From NCBI GenBank assembly GCA_023228945.1, contig JALOAI010000004.1:134863-198862 (forward strand): a DNA stretch of 64,000 nt, given 5' to 3'. Made by a program: the position numbers and the translations under genes. Under the pieces are notes generated by a model. The model saw nothing but the letters and a program-made list of their open reading frames with translations. It had not been told where the DNA came from and made no database searches. Below, one piece after another: positions 42,614-49,146 of this stretch; position 1 is the stretch's first letter; each line of letters begins with the position of its first letter. Source of the DNA: Pigmentiphaga sp. GTDB lineage: Bacteria; Pseudomonadota; Gammaproteobacteria; Burkholderiales; Burkholderiaceae_B.

Positions 42614-44479
42614 ATGAAACGAGACGACCTGTTCGATACGCGGCGCCGCCGCGTCGTCCAATTGATGGGAGCGATGCCGGCCTTGTGGCTGCTCGGCTGC
42701 GGCGGCGACGATGACGGCGGCGAGGAAGCGGCGGAGTTCCGCACCTTGTCCAGTTTCTATCTCGAAGCGCGCGACGGCACCCGCCTGGCGGCGGACTTGT
42801 GGCTGCCCGAGGCCGCGCGCACCGGCCAGGTGGGTATCGTGGTGGAGTTGACCCGCTATGTGCGATCCGTGGGGCCGGCCTCGCCGCAACCGGAGGAAGA
42901 TCCCAACTACGGCCATGCCCGGCCGTTCCTGGAAGCCGGCCTGGCGTGGATGATCGTGGACGCCCGCGGAACCGGCGCGTCGTTCGGCAGGCGCGGAGGC
43001 GAGCAGACGCCCGACGAGATCGAGGATTTCGGCGACGTCTTCGACTGGATCGCGGCCCAGCCCTGGTCCAATGGCCGCTGCGGCACGCATGGCGTGTCGT
43101 ATCCCGGCGGCAACGCCGAGGTGGCGGCGCGGCTGGGCCATCCCCACCTCAAGGCCGTCGCGCCGATGTTCAGCTTCTACGATGTGTATGAACATTTGTC
43201 CATGCCGGGCGGGCTGTATTCCCGGGCCTTCATGGATCTGTGGCGCGACTACGTGGCCGCGCTGGATCGGATCGACGGCGCCATCTGCCAATTGGGCCGG
43301 GTCAGCGGCGTGGACGATTGCGACGCTTTCGCGGCGGGCTTTCCCCCGGTCAAGCCGGTGGATGGCGCCGACGGCGCCGCCTGGCTGGCCGTGGCACAGC
43401 GGGAACATCAGGACAATGTGAGCTTCCCCGGCACGGTGGACGCCCAGGGCTTGCTGTTCCACGACGATGCGTCGGGAGGCGTGGCCTGGCGCCATATGTC
43501 GTCCGGAACCTATCTGCAAGCGCTGCGCGATTCGGGCGTGCCGTATCACGTGCGCGCGTCGTGGCTGGACGGTGGCTCGGCGGACGGCGCCCTGGCGCGC
43601 TTCCTGGCGCAGGACAATCCGCAGGAGGTGTACATCGGCGCGACGAGCCACGGCGGCGCCTACGGCTCCGATCCGTTCGGCGCCGCCGACGCGCCGCCCG
43701 ATCCCTCGCCCGCCGCGCAGATGGCGCCGCTGCTGGCGTTCTTCCAGCGGCATCTGTCGACCGGCGCCGAGCCGCCCGCCAGGAGCAAGCGCCTGCACTA
43801 CGTGACGCTGGGCGAGGGCGTCTGGCGCACGACCGACACCTGGCCGCCGCCGGGCGGCCGCGGGACGCGGCTATACCTGGCTGGAACCGGGGTGCTGGCC
43901 GGCGATCCCGGCGCCGCGGCCGACGTGGAGATCCGGGTGGACCCGCGGGCCGGCACCGGCGGAACGTCGCGCTGGGATACCGTGGGCAACGGCGCGCGGG
44001 TGCGGGTGGACCGCGCCGCCAGCGCCGGCCTGACGCGATTCGTGACGGCGCCGCTGGACGCGGATCTGCGCATCACCGGCCACGCGAACGTACAACTGGA
44101 GCTGACCGCCGGCCGCGGCGATGGCGCCGTGTTCGTCTATCTCGAAGCCATCGATCCCGACGGCGCCATAACCTATGTGACCGAAGGCGAGCTGCGCCTG
44201 ATCCATCGCCGCGTGGCCGCCACGCCGTCGCCCGCGCGTCCCTTGCGCCTGCCGCGCAGCTTTGCCAGAGCGGACGCCTTGCCCACGATACCGGGGGCGC
44301 GCATGACGTTGCAACTGGACCTGATGCCGACTTCGGTACGGCTGCGCGCTGGACACCGCCTGGCGCTGTGCCTGACCGACCGCGACGTTGATCACTTCGA
44401 TGATTACGCCGGCCCCGATGCGCCGCCCCTCGTCCTGCACACGGGCGCCGTGTCGTGGATCGATTTTCTGGCGTACTGA
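42614..44479 (+). CDS. CocE/NonD family hydrolase, lipoprotein
   Basis: 621 residues. A twin-arginine-like, lipobox N-terminus (RRRRVVQLMGAMPALWLLGC) suggests Tat export and lipid anchoring. The alpha/beta hydrolase domain has the nucleophile loop HGVSYPGGNAEVAARLGHP, oxyanion region WMIVDARGTGASFG and a His in GATSHGGAYGSDPFG. The C-terminal jelly roll typical of X-Pro dipeptidyl-peptidase/cocaine-esterase proteins follows (TRFVTAPLDADLRITGHANV). It cleaves an ester or amide; the substrate is unknown. The ATG at 42614 sits behind GGAGG. It heads the Bug-racemase-amidohydrolase cluster. Confidence 0.9.
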   Translation: MKRDDLFDTRRRRVVQLMGAMPALWLLGCGGDDDGGEEAAEFRTLSSFYLEARDGTRLAADLWLPEAARTGQVGIVVELTRYVRSVGPASPQPEEDPNYGHARPFLEAGLAWMIVDARGTGASFGRRGGEQTPDEIEDFGDVFDWIAAQPWSNGRCGTHGVSYPGGNAEVAARLGHPHLKAVAPMFSFYDVYEHLSMPGGLYSRAFMDLWRDYVAALDRIDGAICQLGRVSGVDDCDAFAAGFPPVKPVDGADGAAWLAVAQREHQDNVSFPGTVDAQGLLFHDDASGGVAWRHMSSGTYLQALRDSGVPYHVRASWLDGGSADGALARFLAQDNPQEVYIGATSHGGAYGSDPFGAADAPPDPSPAAQMAPLLAFFQRHLSTGAEPPARSKRLHYVTLGEGVWRTTDTWPPPGGRGTRLYLAGTGVLAGDPGAAADVEIRVDPRAGTGGTSRWDTVGNGARVRVDRAASAGLTRFVTAPLDADLRITGHANVQLELTAGRGDGAVFVYLEAIDPDGAITYVTEGELRLIHRRVAATPSPARPLRLPRSFARADALPTIPGARMTLQLDLMPTSVRLRAGHRLALCLTDRDVDHFDDYAGPDAPPLVLHTGAVSWIDFLAY

Positions 44480-44577
44480 ACCCGCGCCGGGCGGTGCTCC
44501 GCTCCGTGCGGAAAACACGACCCGGCACGTTTTTCCCTGGCGCCGCGAGCGCCACCCATCCTCTCAAGGAGGCCAAG

Positions 44578-45543
44578 ATGTTGCGACGCATTCTGTTGAT
44601 GATTGGAGCTTTGTTCTACCTTTCCCAAGGGTGGGCGCAAGCGTATCCCGACAAGCCGGTCCGTATCGTCGTGCCCTATCCGGTCGGCGGGCCGGTCGAT
44701 GCCATCGGGCGCAAGCTGGCCGCCTCCTTGCAGGCGAAGACGGGCCAGCCCTTTCTGGTGGAAAACCGAGGCGGCGCCGGCGGCAGCATCGGCGCGGATG
44801 TCGTGGCCAAGGCCGCGCCGGATGGCTACACCTTGCTGCTGACGATCCCCGATGCCCTGATCAACGTGGTGGCCACGGTGGATAAGCTGCCTTACGACGC
44901 GAAGACGGATTTTGCCTTCATCACCCAGGTGGCGAGCTCCGGCGTGGCGCTGATGGCCAATCCCGGGCTCCAGGCGGCATCGCTGGCCGAACTCGAGGCG
45001 GCGGCCAAGGCCTCCCCCGGCCTGGCCTTCGGATCGTGGGGGCCGGGCTCGTTCCCGCACGTGCTGGGACAGGCCATGGTGCAGTCGACGGGAGCGGACC
45101 TCGTCCACGTGCCCTACCGGGGCGTGGCGCCGGCCATCCAGGACGTGCTCTCGCGTCAGATCGCCTTCACCTTTGGGCCGTCCAACCTGGCCAGGCAGTA
45201 TGCCGAGAGCGGCCAGGTGGTGGTCCTGGCGGTGAGCGGCGAGGAGCGGTCTCCGCTGCTGCCGGATGTCCCCACCTTCAGCGAACAGGGATATGACGCG
45301 CCGGTGTTCCGCTTCACGGTCTGGGTGGGCTTGCTGGCGCCGGCCAAGACCCCCGGGCCGGTGATCGACTTCCTGCACCGGCAGGTCGACGCCATCCTGC
45401 AGGAAGCGGACTTCCGGGATTTCCTGGCGTCGCTCGACTTCAAGCCGGCAGGCAGCACGCCCGAGGCGTTCCGCCAGGGATTCGACGAGGAATTTCCCGT
45501 CATTATCGACCTGATCCGCAGCACGGGATTGAGCCCGCAATGA
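44578..45543 (+). CDS. Bug-family (TctC-like) periplasmic solute receptor
   Basis: 321 residues with signal peptide (MLRRILLMIGALFYLSQGWA). Family signature: YPDKPVRIVVPYPVGGPVDA, LVENRGGAGGSIGADVVAKA, PDGYTLLLT, HVPYRGVAPAIQDVL and VLAVSGEERSPLLPDVPTF. A strong AAGGAGG precedes the ATG at 44578. No TctA/TctB permease is adjacent, as is common for the very numerous Bug proteins in Alcaligenaceae, so it may work with a distant permease or as a sensor. The stop overlaps the racemase start (ATGA). Confidence 0.94.
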   Translation: MLRRILLMIGALFYLSQGWAQAYPDKPVRIVVPYPVGGPVDAIGRKLAASLQAKTGQPFLVENRGGAGGSIGADVVAKAAPDGYTLLLTIPDALINVVATVDKLPYDAKTDFAFITQVASSGVALMANPGLQAASLAELEAAAKASPGLAFGSWGPGSFPHVLGQAMVQSTGADLVHVPYRGVAPAIQDVLSRQIAFTFGPSNLARQYAESGQVVVLAVSGEERSPLLPDVPTFSEQGYDAPVFRFTVWVGLLAPAKTPGPVIDFLHRQVDAILQEADFRDFLASLDFKPAGSTPEAFRQGFDEEFPVIIDLIRSTGLSPQ

Positions 45544-46340
45544 AAGACCTCGGCATCACCCCGCGCCCGAGCGCGGACCTTGCGCAGGAGGGCGAGGCCA
45601 GGCGCGAGCACCCCGCGCCGCCCTGGCGGCGCATCGGCCTGATCGGCGGCATCGGCTGGCCTTCCACCCGCGACTATTACGAGCGCCTGAACCGCGCCGC
45701 GGCCGAGTGCCGGGGCGGTCTGGCCAGCGCCGACCTGGTCGTGCGCTCGCTGGATTTCGCGCGGGTCCTGGACGCGGCCGAGACGCCGGGCGGTGTGGAG
45801 GCGATGCTGTCGCAGGCCGCGCGCGAACTGCTCGCCGCGGGCGCTGAGGTGATCGGTCTGTGCTCGAACACCGGGCATCTGTTCAGCCAGCCGCTGCGCA
45901 CGGCGGAGTTTCCCGGCTTCATCGCACTGGATGGCGCGCTGGCCCAGCGTCTGGCCGACAACGGCGTCGGCGAAGCCTGGCTGCTGGGCGTGCAGCGCAC
46001 GTTGGAGCATCCCCTGCTGCGCGATGCCCTGGCCGCCCGGGGCATCCGCAGCTTCATCCCCGAAGCGCCTTTGCGGCGGCAGCTCGATGAGGCGATCTTT
46101 GCCGAACTGGAGCGTGGCGAGGTAGGCCTTCTCACGCGGGACGCGCTGGCGTCGATCGAAGCCGAGCTTCAGTCGCGCGGCGCGCGCGACGTCGTGCTGG
46201 CGTGTACCGAGCTGCCCATGGCGCTGGCGGATCGGCCATGGCCATTCCGGTGCTGGGATACGGTGGAGATCCATTGCCAGGCCTTGATCGCGGCCGCAAG
46301 CCGGGTTGCCGAGGAGCCAGCGTGCGGCACGCCGACCTGA
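45540..46340 (+). CDS. aspartate/glutamate racemase family protein
   Basis: 266 residues. The two catalytic cysteines of the family are in IGLCSNTGHLFSQPL and VVLACTELPMAL. Other motifs: RIGLIGGIGWPSTRDYYERL and LLGVQRTLEHPLLRDAL. It racemises an amino acid or acts on a related substrate; in this family Asp/Glu racemases, hydantoin racemases and maleate isomerases look alike. The first 30 residues (to WRR) are a charged extension without family similarity. It overlaps the receptor by 4 bases and the amidohydrolase by 19. Confidence 0.88.
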   Translation: MKDLGITPRPSADLAQEGEARREHPAPPWRRIGLIGGIGWPSTRDYYERLNRAAAECRGGLASADLVVRSLDFARVLDAAETPGGVEAMLSQAARELLAAGAEVIGLCSNTGHLFSQPLRTAEFPGFIALDGALAQRLADNGVGEAWLLGVQRTLEHPLLRDALAARGIRSFIPEAPLRRQLDEAIFAELERGEVGLLTRDALASIEAELQSRGARDVVLACTELPMALADRPWPFRCWDTVEIHCQALIAAASRVAEEPACGTPT

Positions 46341-47698
46341 TCATCGAAGCCGGACATGTCGCGACGGTGGATCCGGCGCTGGGGCGGATCCAAGACGGCG
46401 CCGTGGCGGTTCGTGGCGGCCTGATCGCCGACATCGATACGCGCACGGCGATACACCAGCGGTGGCGGGCGCCAGCGGTACGCCGCGAGGCCACGGCCCT
46501 GATGGTGCCCGGGCTGATCGATGCGCATGTGCATCCCGGTCTTTTCTTCCTGGCGCGGCTTGCACCGCCCGCCACCCCTGGGCAACCCGGGTTGCTGGCT
46601 CGCGGGGGGCAGATCGAGCGTTTTCTCAATCTCTTGAACCAGGGCCTGAAGCTCGATCCCGAGCTGACCCTGCACGCGGCGCGCGCGAGCTTCCTGCGGT
46701 CGCTGGAAACCGGTGTGACCTACTTCAACGACGCGGCCGCCGGCGATACCGACGCCTTGGCGGCGGCCGCGGCGCAGATCGGCCTGAAGGGTATCGTGAC
46801 CTACGATTTTGGCGCGGATCTGGGTTTCGATCTCGCCGCCGGGCCGCCGCGACCGATCCGCATTGCCGGCGTGGACCGGATACTGGCACGCGCCGAGGCG
46901 ATCGTGGCGCGCCACAACGGCAAGCAGGGACTGCAATGTTGGTATAACTTGCTGTGCGACCTGAGCACCAGCGACGAACTCTATCGCGCCACCACCGCGC
47001 TTGCCCTGCGCGACGGGGTGGGCATCAACACCCATACCGCCACGGTGCGGCGTCACGAAACGGCATCGCGGCGCGACTTCGGCCGGGGGTCGGTGCGACG
47101 GCTGCTCGACCTGGGCGTGATCGGTCCGCATTGGCTCGCCGCGCACATGGGATTCATGGCGAGGGCCGACATCACCGAACTGGCGGCGCGCGGCGGCCAT
47201 GTGGCGCATTGTCCCGCCACCTCCATGGGCGCCGGCAAAGGCATCATCGCCGCCAAAACGATTCCCGCGTTGCGGCGGGCCGGCGTCAACGTGGCGCTGG
47301 GAACGGACTCGGCGCAATGGGCCGATCTGCCCCGGCAAATGTCCCTGGCGTTTTATGCCCATAAAGAGGTGTGGGCCGATGACTCCGTCCTGACTCCCGA
47401 CGAAGTTCTGTACATGGCCACGCTGGCGGGCGCACGAGCATGCGCCCAGGCGGAGCAGCGTGGCTCGATCAGCATCGGTAAAGTGGCCGACCTGGTGCTG
47501 GTCCACACCGACGATCTCGCCTTCGTGCCGTTCGACGATCCTTTGCTGGCCTGGCTGCGTTCGGGCGTCGGCGCGCTCGACGTGTACGTCGAAGGCCGTC
47601 TCCGCGTCAGCCGGGGCAGGGCGATCGACCTGGACCGCGAGGCCATAGGGCGGCAGGCGCAGGAAGCGGCTGGGCGGTTCCTGCGGCAAAATGCCTAG
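46322..47698 (+). CDS. amidohydrolase family protein (AtzA/SsnA-like)
   Basis: 458 residues; the GTG at 46322 has GAGGAG 5 bases upstream. The metal-dependent hydrolase motifs are complete: VPGLIDAHVHPGLFF (HxH), INTHTATVRRHE (His), LAAHMGFM (His), ALGTDSAQWADLP (Asp), and the C-terminal SISIGKVADLVLV. This subgroup deaminates or dechlorinates heterocycles or cleaves cyclic amides. With the neighbouring racemase-like gene it could open a cyclic amide or deaminate an N-heterocycle. Last gene of the operon. Confidence 0.9.
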   Translation: MRHADLIIEAGHVATVDPALGRIQDGAVAVRGGLIADIDTRTAIHQRWRAPAVRREATALMVPGLIDAHVHPGLFFLARLAPPATPGQPGLLARGGQIERFLNLLNQGLKLDPELTLHAARASFLRSLETGVTYFNDAAAGDTDALAAAAAQIGLKGIVTYDFGADLGFDLAAGPPRPIRIAGVDRILARAEAIVARHNGKQGLQCWYNLLCDLSTSDELYRATTALALRDGVGINTHTATVRRHETASRRDFGRGSVRRLLDLGVIGPHWLAAHMGFMARADITELAARGGHVAHCPATSMGAGKGIIAAKTIPALRRAGVNVALGTDSAQWADLPRQMSLAFYAHKEVWADDSVLTPDEVLYMATLAGARACAQAEQRGSISIGKVADLVLVHTDDLAFVPFDDPLLAWLRSGVGALDVYVEGRLRVSRGRAIDLDREAIGRQAQEAAGRFLRQNA

Positions 47699-47896
47699 GG
47701 CTCGTTGGGGCTCCTGTTCACGTGAAGGTCTCCGGCCTGTCGGACCTTCTCCGCCACAAGACGGGTGCGCCTTCGGCACCGCCTGGACACTGCCTCGCTT
47801 GACCCCGGCCTGACCTCCGAGGCTTGCGCTTCGACTACGTCGAAACTTCGTTTTGACTTGCGTCGAAACTTCGTTTTGGCGCGTGGTCAACAGGCT
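47699..47896. repeat. dispersed intergenic repeat block with 18-bp direct repeat
   Basis: Contains an AAGGTC-rich hairpin (47726-47750), a GGTGCGCCTTCGGCACC hairpin (about 47764), and two copies of CGTCGAAACTTCGTTTTG at 47838-47855 and 47861-47878. The second runs into GGCGCGTGG (47878-47886), the inverted CCACGCGCC core. It separates the amidohydrolase from the convergent VOC gene. Confidence 0.65.
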
Positions 47897-48322
47897 CTAT
47901 TTGGCGAACAGCTGCCCGATATCCTTGAATGCCTTGAACTCCATGGCGTTGCCGCAGGGATCGAGCAGGAACATGGTGGCCTGCTCGCCCACCTGGCCCT
48001 GGAAGCGGATATAGGGCTCGATCACGAAGGGCGTGCCGAACGACTTCAGGCGCTCGGCCAGCAGCTCCCATTGCCGCCACTCGAGTACGATGCCGAAATG
48101 CGGCACCGGCACATCGTGGCCATCGACGGCGTTGGTGTGCGCCTGTTCCTGAGAGGCGGTTCGCGGGTGTTCGTGGATCACCAGTTGGTGGCCATAAAAA
48201 TTGAAGTCCACCCAGTGGTTGCTGGAGCGGCCTTCTTCGAGGCCGAACACCTCGCCGTAAAAACGACGGCAGGCGGGCAGGTCGTAGACGGGGATTGCCA
48301 AATGGAAGGGAGACAGGCTCAT
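47897..48322 (-). CDS. VOC/glyoxalase-fold protein
   Basis: 141 residues, vicinal-oxygen-chelate fold: FHLAIPVYDLPACRRFYGEV, HQLVIHEHPRTASQ, HFGIVLEWRQWELLAERLKS and FLLDPCGNAMEFKAF. Metal ligands (His near residue 5, Glu near the C-terminus) look present, so it could be a dioxygenase, glyoxalase or binding protein. The ATG at 48322 starts at MSLSPFH; the longer frame adds nothing conserved. Its target is unknown. Confidence 0.88.
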   Translation of the reverse strand: MSLSPFHLAIPVYDLPACRRFYGEVFGLEEGRSSNHWVDFNFYGHQLVIHEHPRTASQEQAHTNAVDGHDVPVPHFGIVLEWRQWELLAERLKSFGTPFVIEPYIRFQGQVGEQATMFLLDPCGNAMEFKAFKDIGQLFAK

Positions 48323-48435
48323 GATGAACTCCAATCGGTGCATGGCCGGGCCTGGCCTGACCTGGCGGTGCGGGTGGATCGGGCTATTCTAGAGAGAATC
48401 CCGGCGCCGCGCGCGACAGCGGCAAGGAGTGTGTC

Positions 48436-49008
48436 ATGGCACTGTTAGCGCCCCGCGGCGGCCCGCCGGCCCCCGCCTTGATCGTCGATCAATGGTTGAA
48501 TGCCAGCGAGCCGCTGGAGCTCGAGCGGCTGCGCGGCAAGGTCGTGTTGCTGCACGCCTTCCAGATGCTGTGTCCGGGCTGCATTGCCCATGGCCTGCCC
48601 CAGGCCGAACACGCGCATCGCGCCTTCGGCCGCGAGGGTGTCGTCGTGATCGGCCTGCATACCGTGTTCGAGCATCACGCCGTCACCGGCCCCGAGGCCT
48701 TGCGCGCCTTCAACCACGAATACCGATGGAGCTTCCCGATCGGCATCGATCGCGCGAGCCAGGGCAGCAGCATTCCCCAAACCATGCGGGCCTACGACCT
48801 GCAGGGCACTCCCAGCCTGGTGTTGATCGATCGCGCCGGAGCCATACGCCTGCAGCATCTCGGCCGGATCGACGACATGGTGCTGGGCGGCGCCATCGGG
48901 CGTTTGCTGGCGGAAGGCGGAGCGGCGGCGACTCCGGCGGCGGGCGGGGCCGGCGCGACGGCAAGCGACGCCGGCTGCGGGCCCGATGCCTGCCTGCCCC
49001 GGCCTTGA
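48436..49008 (+). CDS. redoxin / peroxiredoxin-like thiol protein
   Basis: 190 residues with an AhpC/TSA-redoxin fold. The core has LRGKVVLLHAFQMLCPGCIA with a CPGC redox pair, then VVVIGLHTVFEHH and LQGTPSLVLIDRAGAIRL. The cis-Pro loop is GTPS. There is no signal peptide. The tail from residue 160 is Ala/Gly-rich and ends in CGPDACLP, another cysteine pair. A thioredoxin-like remnant and then copA follow directly, so it may belong to a metal/thiol stress cluster. Confidence 0.85.
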   Translation: MALLAPRGGPPAPALIVDQWLNASEPLELERLRGKVVLLHAFQMLCPGCIAHGLPQAEHAHRAFGREGVVVIGLHTVFEHHAVTGPEALRAFNHEYRWSFPIGIDRASQGSSIPQTMRAYDLQGTPSLVLIDRAGAIRLQHLGRIDDMVLGGAIGRLLAEGGAAATPAAGGAGATASDAGCGPDACLPRP

Positions 49009-49019
49009 AGCAAGGTACC

Positions 49020-49079
49020 GACCGGCCGGTGCTCAACGATTTCTGGGCGCCCTGGTGTGGCCCATGTCGGGCGATGGCG
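49020..49079 (+). pseudogene. thioredoxin active-site remnant
   Basis: Twenty codons reading DRPVLNDFWAPWCGPCRAMA, a near-canonical thioredoxin active-site segment (FWAPWCGPC), lie right after the redoxin stop in another frame. No start, and no thioredoxin sequence after it: the frame runs at once into the copA promoter. It looks like the stump of a deleted thioredoxin gene. Confidence 0.75.
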
Positions 49080-49080
49080 C

Positions 49081-49111
49081 TTGACCTTCCCACGATGGGA
49101 AGCCTCAAACT
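49081..49111 (+). promoter_or_regulatory. CueR-type copper-responsive promoter of copA
   Basis: TTGACC (-35, 49081-49086), a 19-base spacer and CAAACT (-10, 49106-49111). The spacer carries the perfect dyad CTTCCC-ACGAT-GGGAAG (49086-49102). An over-long spacer with a CCTTCC/GGAAGG-type dyad is the hallmark of MerR-family copper promoters. cueR itself lies just after copA. Confidence 0.88.
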
Positions 49112-49146
49112 GCGGGCATGTCGAATAATCCTGTAGGAAGTACACC

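Noticed and set aside
41696..43798. A single 700-codon minus-strand gene
   Set aside because: Only the last 274 codons (IclR) are protein-like; the rest is antisense to the CocE-like hydrolase.
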